Below the pieces are notes generated by a model. It searched no databases and was not told where the DNA came from. It saw only the letters and a list, made by a program, of their open reading frames with translations. Below, one piece after another: positions 54,150 to 62,487 of a DNA stretch of 64,000 nucleotides (within the stretch, counting starts at the first letter, position 1; each line of letters begins with the position of its first letter). This DNA is from Halonotius sp046719765. GTDB lineage: Archaea; Halobacteriota; Halobacteria; Halobacteriales; Haloferacaceae. The position numbers and the translations under genes were made by a program. The stretch covers positions 1-64,000 of the forward strand of contig NZ_JABEBY010000016.1 of assembly GCF_046719765.1 (NCBI RefSeq), in the 5' to 3' direction.

Positions 54150-55862
54150 TCAAGCGACTTGTGGCCCGGCACCATCGTTGTGCCGTTCCTGTTCGGTGTA
54201 GAACCCTAAGTCGAAGCCGAGGGTGTCGCCTTGGATCTCGTTGCCGATCTCGAAGGGGAGCTCCCACGAGAGCGCGACACAGTGCATCACGCCAGCGTTG
54301 CGGAACGCCTCGCGGTCGGGGTCGTCAGCAGGATCAGTCAACTCCTCGTACAGCGTCGCGCGGTTGCCGTCGAGCGGGATGCCGTTGCCGTCCGCTAACT
54401 CGGCGAGGACGTTCGCAAGCGTGTCCTCCATGATCACCTTCTCCTGGGTGGCCTGCGCCGCGAGGTTGCCGAACACCGTCGGGATGTCCAGCGGGTCATC
54501 AATGTCGTTGAAGAACGCCGGGTCGTCGCCCGATCCGCCGGCTGGGCCGGCCATCGCCGCTAAGGTGCTGGCGCTGCCGTCGACGTTGATCGTGTAGACG
54601 CTGGTTTCGGGGGAGGAAGGCGAGGGGCTGATCGCTCCACCGGGGCCGGCACGCGCGCTGGCCGCGGCGTCCTCAGGCGAGGAGAACTGGGTGCTCCCGG
54701 TGCCGTTGAACGACTCGCCGTCCGAAAGGACGATGGTCTGCTTTTCCGCGCCGGGGCGGCCGTTAGCATCGAGTTCAGTCTGCGCATCGTCGACACCCTC
54801 ACCGAGGTAGGTACCAGTCGCGATCCCATTCGTGGAAAACGGATCCGGATCGCCGTCACCGTCGGAGGGATCCGAGGGGGCACTACCGGTCACAACGTTC
54901 GCAAGCTTCTGGCGAAGCCCTGTGAGTGCCCCGTCGACAACCGAGAGGTCGGTCGTCAGTTCTTGGAGAATCCCAGTCCGGGGGATATTGTCGTCGCTGC
55001 CTTCGCCGTCGAGGTACGCCACGCCCACTTGGGCGTCCGCGCCCGCGTTCTGCAGGAAATCGATGAACTGGCGGGCTCCGAGTTCGACGAGGTCGATCTT
55101 TGTCGTCTCGTTGTAAGTGTTCCCATTGAGCTGAATCTCGTCATTGCTGACGAGGCCGCCGTACTCATCGTACAGCATCGAGCCCGAGAAGTCGAGCGTC
55201 AGCATAATGTCGACCGACTCCGCGGAGTCGTACACGTTGTCACAGTCCTCGTCGTACCAGAGCCGCGCGTTGATGGCGTCGCCGAGGTCGCCGAGGTTGT
55301 CGGGATCGACCGCCATCTCGGGCTCGGTGTGAACGCCGCCGTCTTCGGAGATGTTGTCAGCCTGCATCCAGAGGTAGCCGGGGTTGTCACACAGGTGCAG
55401 CGAGAACGTGATCTCGCCGGCGTCGCCCGGCTTCACGTCGGTGAACTGCACGAGGGTGTCCATCTCCTCGTCGGTGACGGGATCGACGCCGAAGTCAGCC
55501 TCCGACAGCGGAGGGACGTTGTCGCAGTCCAGTACTGGGATGTTCGCGCCGTTGCTGTCGGCGTCCTCCTCGTCCGGGAAGTCGCTGTACTTGGCGATTT
55601 CGCCGTCGATTTCGACCGACTGTTCGCCGTCGCCGTCGTGATCGGGATGGGCACTGACGAAGGTTTGGCCGTCGCCGAAGTCGTAGGTCTGTTGCCAGTC
55701 GACCAGCAGGTCAAGCTCACCCGCGACGAGCGAGTTGTCGACGAACTCCTCTTCATCGCTGAAGAACGCGCTCGTGCCGGCACCAGCACCCGCAGACGCG
55801 AGTCCAACGACACCGATCCCCGCGAGCACCTTGCGGCGGGAGAGTCTGAGTTTTTCATTCAT
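54150..55862 (-). CDS. Secreted vWA-domain protein with SipW-type signal (570 aa)
   Basis: MNEKLRLSRRKVLAGIGVVG, then GAGTSAFFSDEEEFVDNSLV, the SipW/camelysin-like N-terminus. The vWA domain (about 215-475) starts VDIMLTLDFSGSMLYDEYGG (MIDAS Asp-Ser-Ser), larger than usual because of acidic and Pro/Ser-rich insertions (SDPSDGDGDPDPF...). The camelysin-like block LSWELPFEIGNEIQGDTLGF closes the protein. Paralogue of the gene downstream. Exported, possibly metal-dependent adhesion. Confidence 0.85.
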   Translation of the reverse strand: MNEKLRLSRRKVLAGIGVVGLASAGAGAGTSAFFSDEEEFVDNSLVAGELDLLVDWQQTYDFGDGQTFVSAHPDHDGDGEQSVEIDGEIAKYSDFPDEEDADSNGANIPVLDCDNVPPLSEADFGVDPVTDEEMDTLVQFTDVKPGDAGEITFSLHLCDNPGYLWMQADNISEDGGVHTEPEMAVDPDNLGDLGDAINARLWYDEDCDNVYDSAESVDIMLTLDFSGSMLYDEYGGLVSNDEIQLNGNTYNETTKIDLVELGARQFIDFLQNAGADAQVGVAYLDGEGSDDNIPRTGILQELTTDLSVVDGALTGLRQKLANVVTGSAPSDPSDGDGDPDPFSTNGIATGTYLGEGVDDAQTELDANGRPGAEKQTIVLSDGESFNGTGSTQFSSPEDAAASARAGPGGAISPSPSSPETSVYTINVDGSASTLAAMAGPAGGSGDDPAFFNDIDDPLDIPTVFGNLAAQATQEKVIMEDTLANVLAELADGNGIPLDGNRATLYEELTDPADDPDREAFRNAGVMHCVALSWELPFEIGNEIQGDTLGFDLGFYTEQERHNDGAGPQVA

Positions 55863-55886
55863 TATATGTCATCCCCGTGGGGGGAA

Positions 55887-55931
55887 ATCCCGCCGGCGGA
55901 ATCGAACCGTCGTGGTATACCAACGCGGGAT
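55887..55931 (-). promoter_or_regulatory. tRNA-like folded element in the leader of the second vWA gene
   Basis: On the minus strand the outer 7-bp stem is ATCCCGC/GCGGGAT, perfect; inside it are a self-complementary TGGTATACCA and an arm CGACGG-TTCGATT-CCGCCG whose loop is a tRNA T-loop. It lies 25-69 nt upstream of the ATG at 55862. Acceptor-like and T-arm-like parts without D-arm or anticodon arm. It resembles the element at 54096-54133. Confidence 0.4.
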
Positions 55932-56054
55932 GGGAGTCGATCGGCTGTCCGGGACAATTTCCATCGGACAACAGAGCCTGAACAGCGGGGAGCCAGTCAG
56001 CGTCAGCGGGGAAGGCTCCAAAAGAATCCGCTATTCGGTACTTCTACTACGATC

Positions 56055-56942
56055 TTATTGACCACCAGTTGAGTTGTTCACCGGAGCTGTGTTGTTCACC
56101 GGGACTGTGTTGTTGAACGGATCCTCGTTGTGTCGAACCTGTTCGGTCTCGAAGACGAGATCAAACGAGATCGAGTCGCCCTGAATCACGTTGCCGACCT
56201 GGAACGGGATCTCAAGGAGGAGACAAAACGAGTACTCGCCCTCGGCCCCGTCGTTGATCGGCAGCAGGTCGCCGTTGTCGTCTTTGATTAGGTAGCCGTT
56301 CTCAAGCACCGCGTTTGCCTCGCGTGCGGTTGTGTAGTGAGCGTCACCGTCGACGACACCATCAACATCTACTGGTGGTTCGTAATCGATATCAAGCGCA
56401 TCAGAGGCGTTGTTGAATACGGGATCGAGTGTGGAGAGTCCAGTCTTGTCGCCACTGGTCTCGTCATAGTCTTGCCACACGGTCGTCAGCAGGAAGTCAC
56501 CGAGATCGGCATCGTTGTCGGTGTCACCCTCGACGTCCTGCTCGGGCTCGGGGTTGGCACCGCCGGCCTCGGCGAAGTCGTCTGTGCGCACCTGCACGTA
56601 GCCGGGGTTGTCGCCGACCTCGATATCGAAGCAGATAACCGCCCAGTCGCCGGGCTTGACATCGTCGACCTGAATGCCGGAAACCACGTCGCCGTCAGCT
56701 GTTTCGCTCAGGTCAAGGGCTCCTTGCCCGGTCCAGTAGTCGTCGGCCGCGACGACGTTGGCGGTGACACTCATATCGAGCGTCCCCGCGGTGAGCGTGT
56801 TATTTTCGAAGCTCTCTTCATCGCTGAAAAACGCTGAGGTACCGACGCCGGCACCCGCAGACGCGAGGCCGACAACACCGAGACCGGCTACCATTTTGCG
56901 GCGTGAGAGGCTGTACAGTTGGGGGTTGTTGTCTTCTGTCAT
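56055..56942 (-). CDS. Secreted SipW-dependent-type protein (camelysin/TasA-like), first gene of the locus
   Basis: 295 aa from the ATG at 56942 (MTEDNNPQLYSLSRRKMVAG). The signal region ends VGTSAFFSDEESFENNTLTA. The body is one camelysin-like beta domain (DVKPGDWAVICFDIEVGDNP) and the shared LEIPFQVGNVIQGDSISFDL block, without a vWA domain. The C-terminus is Asn/Pro-rich with N-glycosylation sequons (NNTVPVNNTAPVNNSTGG). In Bacillus, TasA and CalY proteins form matrix fibres after SipW processing; a similar fibre role is inferred. Confidence 0.85.
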   Translation of the reverse strand: MTEDNNPQLYSLSRRKMVAGLGVVGLASAGAGVGTSAFFSDEESFENNTLTAGTLDMSVTANVVAADDYWTGQGALDLSETADGDVVSGIQVDDVKPGDWAVICFDIEVGDNPGYVQVRTDDFAEAGGANPEPEQDVEGDTDNDADLGDFLLTTVWQDYDETSGDKTGLSTLDPVFNNASDALDIDYEPPVDVDGVVDGDAHYTTAREANAVLENGYLIKDDNGDLLPINDGAEGEYSFCLLLEIPFQVGNVIQGDSISFDLVFETEQVRHNEDPFNNTVPVNNTAPVNNSTGGQ

Positions 56943-57116
56943 GGGTCTGTTTCCCGGGTAGACCACGTTGAACAATCACAGGATCGTCCGGTCGGCTCGG
57001 GACAACTATCCCCACATCACAGGGGGTATTACCTATGTGCTGATTCAACGGTTTGAGGCCCTCTCGGAGGTGTTTTGAACGGATGATTATGCCATTTCGG
57101 ATTCAAACAGACTGAC

Positions 57117-57251
57117 CATACCAGTTTGCACGGAACGCATACCGCCTCGTTGGGCGGACATACCGGTCATCTCCAGCCACCATACCGACCGGGTGGACTG
57201 GTCATACCGATTTGTACAGCTCCCGTACCAGTAGTATCCAGTTGACATACC
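57117..57251. promoter_or_regulatory. Array of seven CATACC motifs every 21-22 bp
   Basis: Motif starts are 57117, 57138, 57159, 57181, 57203, 57224 (CGTACC) and 57246; spacings 21, 21, 22, 22, 21, 22. Several continue as CATACCGGTTTG-like. The period is two DNA helical turns, so all copies face one side. It lies between the divergent surface-protein locus and the wHTH membrane-regulator gene, ending about 50 bp before the latter's TATA box. Probably an operator array. Confidence 0.75.
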
Positions 57252-57297
57252 GGTTTGGTACCCGCACCCTGCTATCTGTACCCAAATAGCAGTGAAT

Positions 57298-57310
57298 TCA
57301 TATCTATATT
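57298..57310 (+). promoter_or_regulatory. TATA box of the DUF7344-like regulator
   Basis: The AT-rich tcatatctatatt ends 24 nt before the ATG at 57334, fitting a leaderless archaeal promoter. It argues for that ATG rather than the upstream GTG at 57292. Confidence 0.5.
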
Positions 57311-57333
57311 ACTCACGCGCGTTGCGACGAGCA

Positions 57334-57876
57334 ATGTTCAATCAGGCCATGCTGCCCGAGGTAGAAGTGTACAGCGTGCTCAGTAACGCGCGCCGGCGCG
57401 AGGTGCTCACAGAGCTGTGGAAACAGCCGGAGAGTATGTCGTTGCGTGACCTTTCGGAACGAATCGCAGCCGCAGAGTCTGGAGAACGCCCCGCGCCACG
57501 CGCGCTCCGCGAAAGCGTCTACAACGCGCTCCATCAGACACACCTTCCGAAATTGGACAGCCTCGGACTGGTGGTGTATGATCCAAACCGGAAGACGGTG
57601 CGTGTCTGCTCGCAGGCGGGGCAGCTGAATCGCTATATGGATGTGACAACACGTATCGGCGTCACATGGGGGGAGTATTATCGCGCACTCGGCGTTGTCG
57701 GACTGGTTGTGACAGTCGGCTCGTTAGCAGCAGTTCCGCTACTCTCTGCAGTCGATCCGCTCATTCCCGCAACAGCCTCTCTCTTGTTGTTTGCCGGTTC
57801 CACCATCTACCAGCTATACGCTGGGCGGCTGGGCACCAGCGGCCAGGTGACACGGCTCCTCGCACGCTTCTTTTGA
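57334..57876 (+). CDS. DUF7344-like winged-helix membrane regulator
   Basis: 180 aa from the ATG at 57334 (TATA spacing); the open frame extends to a GTG at 57292. A winged helix in the first 100 residues (VYSVLSNARRREVLTELWKQ...LRESVYNALHQTHLPKLDSL...GLVVYDPNRKTVRV), followed by two transmembrane helices (GVVGLVVTVGSLAAVPLLSA and PATASLLLFAGSTIYQL). It faces the surface-protein locus across the CATACC array, so it is a good candidate for the regulator that binds it. A paralogue lies at 59244. Confidence 0.8.
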   Translation: MFNQAMLPEVEVYSVLSNARRREVLTELWKQPESMSLRDLSERIAAAESGERPAPRALRESVYNALHQTHLPKLDSLGLVVYDPNRKTVRVCSQAGQLNRYMDVTTRIGVTWGEYYRALGVVGLVVTVGSLAAVPLLSAVDPLIPATASLLLFAGSTIYQLYAGRLGTSGQVTRLLARFF

Positions 57877-57914
57877 TATCGGCGACAAAATAACAGCCCG
57901 CAATCTGGTGTCGT

Positions 57915-58739
57915 TCAAGCGTCACCAACAGCAGCGGCATCAGTCTCGAAGAGGCGAGCATCACAGTCGTGGCAGACGGCAGCGACCACCTCATACTCCC
58001 GACAGCAGGAGCTCACTGATTCGGTTCCAAGCCTGATCTCGCCCCAACAGACGGGGCAGGTGTCACAGCAGGCGCGGATCGCTGAGAGGGTTCGTCCCCG
58101 AGCCGACCCCGGAACCGCATCCCAGTCATCGGTCCAGTCGGCAAGTGTCCGGTGAGCCGCGAGATCGGTGATAAACGCCGCCCGTGACTCCCAGCGGCCA
58201 CGGATCGAGTCGTCAACAGAGACACGCCACGACAGGCCGCCATCGACAAACGATAGCTGCTCCGGGGCAACATCTAGCAGATCAGCCGAACCAGCAAGGA
58301 GTGCTGCATCGGAATCAAGCTCAAGTGCGGCCACCTTGAGCCCCACCTCAAATTCCGGGGCGAGCCCAATATCGTCACCGTCATCGACCACAACCGATGT
58401 TCGGGTGAGAAAGGAGACGATGTCGAACGTATCCGTCGGTTCCGCCGGTGGCATCGGGGTGTCGGCCGCCGACTTTCCAAACAGATCGAGTACCCGGTCA
58501 GGGAGATACCGTTTGGTCAACGCAGGCGTGCCAGGTACCAAGTACCCACGAAAATAGATACTCGCAAGCGAAACCAACGCAACCGGAATGATAGCTGGCT
58601 GCCAGACAGCCGCAGCCCCAGCGGTTATTGCCCCCGCAAGAATAAGATTGATGACGGTACAAGGGCGACACCTATTCTCACCGGTATACTCGGTGCGGTG
58701 AATCGCCCGCAAAAGGTTAGGAGTCGGTTTTTGTGTCAT
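57915..58739 (-). CDS. Membrane protein with terminal cysteine clusters (274 aa)
   Basis: The N-terminal YTGENRCRPCTVINLILAGA has a CxxC before two transmembrane helices (about 28-65). The middle (90-200) is an acidic soluble domain (FDIVSFLTRTSVVVDDGDD...). The C-terminus has two CxxC-like clusters, CCDTCPVCWGE and CHDCDARLF, plausible zinc sites. This is a conserved haloarchaeal arrangement as far as I recall, of unknown function. It is convergent with the wHTH regulator gene. Confidence 0.7.
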   Translation of the reverse strand: MTQKPTPNLLRAIHRTEYTGENRCRPCTVINLILAGAITAGAAAVWQPAIIPVALVSLASIYFRGYLVPGTPALTKRYLPDRVLDLFGKSAADTPMPPAEPTDTFDIVSFLTRTSVVVDDGDDIGLAPEFEVGLKVAALELDSDAALLAGSADLLDVAPEQLSFVDGGLSWRVSVDDSIRGRWESRAAFITDLAAHRTLADWTDDWDAVPGSARGRTLSAIRACCDTCPVCWGEIRLGTESVSSCCREYEVVAAVCHDCDARLFETDAAAVGDA

Positions 58740-58824
58740 GTAGTTCCGCTAAACGATAGTGGTTAGAACAATTAGGTATGGTTGACCTGAACGTCTTGAA
58801 GAAGTCATTCGAATAAAAGTGACA

Positions 58825-59165
58825 TCCTCCGCGCCGTGCACGGGGCGGCTTCCCACGCATGGGGAATACCAGCTACGTTTCGCTGTTGCTGGCAGAGGGT
58901 TCCGATCCGTGGAAAGTCGAGAGAGTCATCTGTGAGGGTTCTTCCCTCGTCTCTCGGTGGGTCGTGGCGCTGTCACGGGCGCTCCCATCCCGTGAGATGT
59001 CATCGCCCGCCGGTTTCAGCGGCAGACTCACGGGTCATGGCGGTCAATGCTCTCGTTAACGCCCTGTTTGCTCCTCGGTTCCGACCGAGCGTCGGAACAC
59101 CCGTCACTCATGGGAAGGGCGGGAGTCTCTCGCTGAATCAGGATAGTGAGAGCGGAATCGATTTT
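58825..59165 (-). mobile_element. IS200/IS605-derived remnant (MITE-like)
   Basis: The minus strand begins with a cut-down C-terminal tnpB tail (ESAAETGG, then an Arg/Pro-rich frame to CTARRM) and ends at ggcgcggaggatgtcac, the kind of right-end sequence seen on haloarchaeal IS1341-type elements. No intact frame is present. A similar ggaggatgccac occurs near 63190. Position of the other end is uncertain. Confidence 0.45.
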
Positions 59166-59243
59166 TCTCACTCGATTAATTAATAATCAAATAATATAGA
59201 AATTGTGTGGTATTAATGCTTCACAGAGTTCTCGACTGGTCAT

Positions 59244-59843
59244 ATGAGCAAACTGCGGGCGGTTGCCAAATCACTCCAAGCCGACGAGCAAGGACTATCA
59301 ACCGAAGCTGTCTTCGAAACATTAAGCAGTCGCCGGCGGCGGTTCACACTTCATTACTTGTCACAGGTCGGTGAGTCGGTCACCATCCGAGAACTCTCTA
59401 CACAGATCGCCGCATGGGAAAATGGCGTTGAACTGCACGCAGTGACACCGAAGCAACGAAAGCGGGTGTATACGGCTCTCCACCAAACGCATCTCCCGAC
59501 GATGGATCGACTAGATGTGATCGTGTATGCGAAAGATCGCAAAACCATCAGTATCACCGATCAGATTCAGGAGTTTGATCTCTACCTCGATGTTGTTCCA
59601 CCGAATGACCTCCCGTGGAGCCAATTTTATTTGCTGCTGAGTGCGGTTATCTCTGTGTTGGTAGTTATCGCCGTCCAAGGGGTGACACCGTTTTCCTCCG
59701 TTGGCGGATTCGAGTACGCACTGCTGGCCAGTGGCGTCTTCGTTGTCACTAGCAGCCTCCATTACCTCCGTGATCGACAGACGCTGATCGGAGCCGCAAC
59801 GACGCCTCCTGAGGTGGAGCCACCACGGGAAATTACCGAATAA
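59244..59843 (+). CDS. DUF7344-like winged-helix membrane regulator, paralogue
   Basis: 199 aa with the same plan as 57334: winged helix (AVFETLSSRRRRFTLHYLSQ, then RKRVYTALHQTHLPTMDRL, VIVYAKDRKTISIT) and two transmembrane helices (LLLSAVISVLVVIAVQGVTP and ALLASGVFVVTSSLHYL). It is preceded by AT-rich sequence (ttaattaataatcaaataatatag, 59175-59200). No CATACC array precedes this one. Probably regulates membrane-linked expression; target unknown. Confidence 0.78.
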   Translation: MSKLRAVAKSLQADEQGLSTEAVFETLSSRRRRFTLHYLSQVGESVTIRELSTQIAAWENGVELHAVTPKQRKRVYTALHQTHLPTMDRLDVIVYAKDRKTISITDQIQEFDLYLDVVPPNDLPWSQFYLLLSAVISVLVVIAVQGVTPFSSVGGFEYALLASGVFVVTSSLHYLRDRQTLIGAATTPPEVEPPREITE

Positions 59844-59866
59844 CAGTGCCGTCAGCGTCCCAACAG

Positions 59867-60670
59867 CTACGTTTCCGACGTGTTCTCGGTGACAAGCCCC
59901 TGAGACATCAGCCGGCGAGCAACGACTACAAGCCCGTTTCCGAACCCCTCACCGAAAACAGCTTGTTCGGCTTTTGAATCCGGGATGATCGAGCTTACCA
60001 GAATCGAGGTACGGTCAACCATCAGCAGGCGACCGATCGCAGTGTCATCCGCCGTTGCATGCTCACCGTGCAACCATCCAAGCTCGGAGACAAACGTCGT
60101 GGCGGCCGGTACGGCTGTTTGGATCTCTGCTTGCAGCGACGGTGTTAGTGCGCCCACGGTTAGTTCGATGTCGTCTTCCACCCCGGTTAGCGTCTCGACC
60201 AGGTCTGCGGTCAACAGCGTTTCATCCCCGATGACCAGGACAATCTCTTCGGTCGCTGTGTTGATGAGTTGCTCCGTCCGGTTTTCGATCGGGTCGCGGC
60301 CGCGCATCGTCCAGACTTCCTGTACCGACGAGCTGTCGTCATCCTCGACGGTCTCGACTGTGTTGAGCGCGTTGTGAAGCCGATCAACACGACCCTCATA
60401 CTGATCACGAAGGGTGGCAGTTGCCTCCTCTAAGGAAACTGCGCGAAAGCGTTGTGGGCTCGTGTGTTGGATCTCAACTAACCCCTGTGCCTCAAGAATG
60501 CGTATCGCGTCGTATATTCGGGTACGGGGGACATCGGTAAGACTGCTGAGTTTTTTTGCTGTGCTCATATTAAGCCGCGTCAACCCAACGAAACACTTGG
60601 CCTCGTACTCTTTGAGGCCAAGTTGTTGGAGGACTTCGACCGCCTCCTCACTATTTGGGTCTGCATCCAT
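59867..60670 (-). CDS. TrmB-family transcriptional regulator
   Basis: 267 aa. The N-terminal winged helix is VLQQLGLKEYEAKCFVGLTR, then KKLSSLTDVPRTRIYDAIRI and LEAQGLVEI (about 12-75), the classic TrmB DNA-binding part. A coiled coil (about 90-115) follows. The C-terminal sensor-like domain (about 130-260) resembles the PLD-like TrmB effector fold (IVLVIGDETLLT...LLMVDRTSILVSSI). It likely responds to a sugar or other metabolite; ligand unknown. Convergent with the wHTH gene at 59244. Confidence 0.85.
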   Translation of the reverse strand: MDADPNSEEAVEVLQQLGLKEYEAKCFVGLTRLNMSTAKKLSSLTDVPRTRIYDAIRILEAQGLVEIQHTSPQRFRAVSLEEATATLRDQYEGRVDRLHNALNTVETVEDDDSSSVQEVWTMRGRDPIENRTEQLINTATEEIVLVIGDETLLTADLVETLTGVEDDIELTVGALTPSLQAEIQTAVPAATTFVSELGWLHGEHATADDTAIGRLLMVDRTSILVSSIIPDSKAEQAVFGEGFGNGLVVVARRLMSQGLVTENTSET

Positions 60671-61059
60671 CTACCTCACCCCGTAGTCAATCATAGGCAT
60701 GAAAACAAAAGCCAGCAGTTCACCATATCGGTTCATCGACTGACGGGCATCTGAAAAGGATATTTTCGTCTTTAGAACCTGCATAATAATAAGATTCTTT
60801 CACTGGCGTATAGCTTCTCACCCTAATACATAATGCCGCTTATACAGACGAGAAATGATCGTAGTTCGATTTCACATAGCTAAATAATTAAACAAGTTGT
60901 GGCGTTAATCAGCCGCTCAGTGCCACTGTAACAGCAGTACTGTTGAACTGTGCCCCCCAGCGTCACACCGCCAGTAACCGAAATCTGTTAGATATAATCA
61001 CACTCACAGATTGATTCACAGTGATTGTTGACCGGTTGTTCTCCGATTTTGCTCTGTGC
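60671..61059. other. Intergenic region, no gene recognised
   Basis: Almost 400 bp between the TrmB gene and the small-gene pair. AT-rich (aaataattaaacaag at about 60882) with promoter-like patches for the TrmB gene, but no coding frame. I see no RNA structure. Confidence 0.4.
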
Positions 61060-61236
61060 TTACTCTAGTTCATACACAATGACCTCATAGTTATGACCAA
61101 TCTTGCTGTCGGTACTGAAAACCCAACTCCCCTTGGGATCAATATCATTCTTTTCGGCTGCATCAAGTAATGTTCCCAGCGCGGTTTCAAAATCGGCTTT
61201 GCTGGTGAAAGAATCTGTCCGCAATGGATCACTCAT
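61060..61236 (-). CDS. Small hypothetical protein (58 aa)
   Basis: MSDPLRTDSFTSKADFETAL, then LLDAAEKNDIDPKGSWVF and a beta-like end IGHNYEVIVYELE. The pattern (helix, GSW strand, acidic strand end) is typical of short haloarchaeal families. It overlaps the upstream 34-aa gene (ATGA). Function unknown. Too short for usual gene-length cut-offs. Confidence 0.5.
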   Translation of the reverse strand: MSDPLRTDSFTSKADFETALGTLLDAAEKNDIDPKGSWVFSTDSKIGHNYEVIVYELE

Positions 61237-61337
61237 ACGGCCGCCTCAAACCGTTGTTTGATGACAAGCTGGCCGAACTCGGTAGAGCTAATGCGGACAT
61301 CAAAACGCCCATCTGGAGTTCTGTTGGCTAACAACAT
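61233..61337 (-). CDS. Small hypothetical protein (34 aa), upstream partner of the 58-aa gene
   Basis: MLLANRTPDGRFDVRISSTE followed by FGQLVIKQRFEAAV, ending in a stop that overlaps the next start (ATGA). The overlap is the main argument for coding. No family known. Confidence 0.4.
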   Translation of the reverse strand: MLLANRTPDGRFDVRISSTEFGQLVIKQRFEAAV

Positions 61338-61458
61338 AGATAATTATTATCGGCCACGGGGATATGTATACCGAAAGGCATGGTCAACCATGCTTTGTGC
61401 ACGGATCCGGCTAACAACAGAGCGAGGCTTTAATTCGCCTGTCTGTTTGTGAATATCT

Positions 61459-62115
61459 GTGCCTGTTATCATTGAACTGGCCCTCCCAGCAACAGAGTTC
61501 CAGCTTGGCCAAATTTTAGCCACCGAGGGAGAGGGGAAAATAACTCTCAAAACGATGGTACCACTTGGTGGCCGGTCAGTCCCATTTTTTCATGCCACCG
61601 ATCATGTCCGCGAAAAATTTGAGGCGCGTGTTCGAGACCATCCAACGGTCTCTGATCTCTATGTTGTCAGCTCTCACAATGCGGAAACACTGTATGGGTT
61701 AGATTGGAAAATGGATACTGATGGGTTTTTTAATAGTGTACTGACTGTGGATGGGCACATTCTGGAGGCGACTGGTGGACAAGATACCTGGGTCTTTCAA
61801 ATTCGATTCCGCACCCACGACGCCCTCTCAGAATTTCAGAAGGACTGTTTCGAGAGTGATATCCCAGTCGATATCAGGCGCATCTACAATCCAACAAAAC
61901 CCGATGCCGGGCCGTGGTATGGACTGACAGCACCGCAGCGTGAGACGCTTATGTATGCCGTCGAAATGGGTTATTACGCGCTCCCACGGCAGATCTCAAC
62001 ACAAGAAATTGCTAACGAGTTCGATATTTCTGATCAAGCAGCATCCGAACGGCTGAGACGAGCCATCGATATGCTGGTTGCGAATACGTTGCTACTCACT
62101 GCATCGGATACTTGA
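61459..62115 (+). CDS. Bacterio-opsin-activator-type HTH regulator (BAT/HTH_10)
   Basis: 218 aa. Begins MPVIIELALPATEFQLGQIL, typical of the BAT N-terminal domain (GTG start). The C-terminal HTH_10 motif is LTAPQRETLMYAVEMGYYAL, then STQEIANEFDISDQAASERL with RRAIDMLV. The middle (VFQIRFRTHDALSEFQKDC) is the BAT beta domain. It is probably a transcription activator for genes elsewhere, since the adjacent genes are small or mobile debris. Confidence 0.85.
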   Translation: MPVIIELALPATEFQLGQILATEGEGKITLKTMVPLGGRSVPFFHATDHVREKFEARVRDHPTVSDLYVVSSHNAETLYGLDWKMDTDGFFNSVLTVDGHILEATGGQDTWVFQIRFRTHDALSEFQKDCFESDIPVDIRRIYNPTKPDAGPWYGLTAPQRETLMYAVEMGYYALPRQISTQEIANEFDISDQAASERLRRAIDMLVANTLLLTASDT

Positions 62116-62283
62116 CACACAGTCGTCGAAATCCAAGGGACTGCTCGGGCGCAACAATTGAATCCATTCCCTAATTCGGGCGATATTATCATGAGAAACC
62201 AACAAACACTGACAGAGAAGCGGATATAAATGCCATGATGGGCCCGCCAGAATCCTCATACAGTTACGCTAAGAAATATAAAT

Positions 62284-62487
62284 ATGGACATGGTACAGCT
62301 GTTATTAACTGACGATCCTCCTGCAGGCTGTGAAGCGTGCTCCCGGAGAAGTGGGATTAGACGAACTCTGCGCGTTCACAATCGGGACGGAACACACACG
62401 ACCATGGAGCAGGAACTCTGTGACGACTGCGTTGATGCCGTCCGTAGGTGCGAATGGCTTGCCCATATCTCTATATTTTCGTTTTGA
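62284..62487 (+). CDS. Small four-cysteine protein (67 aa)
   Basis: MDMVQLLLTDDPPAGCEACS with two CxxC pairs (Cys16/19 and LCDDCVD), possibly one zinc site. A TATA-like aagaaatataaat (62271-62283) lies immediately upstream. Function unknown. Confidence 0.5.
   Translation: MDMVQLLLTDDPPAGCEACSRRSGIRRTLRVHNRDGTHTTMEQELCDDCVDAVRRCEWLAHISIFSF

Noticed and set aside
54096..55931. tRNA genes in the spacers of the surface locus
   Set aside because: A T-loop and an acceptor-like stem are present, but no D-arm or anticodon arm and no room for one. Kept as structured elements, not tRNAs.
53335..56072. Long plus-strand frames across the vWA genes
   Set aside because: Antisense shadows of SipW/vWA genes with clear signal regions and MIDAS motifs.
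57117..57251. CRISPR array
   Set aside because: Units of 21-22 bp with 6-12 bp conserved cores are too short, and no cas genes are nearby. An operator array fits better.
58836..59183. 115-aa plus-strand frame
   Set aside because: Arg/Ser/Val-rich with no hydrophobic pattern. It lies over an IS200/IS605 remnant read from the other strand.
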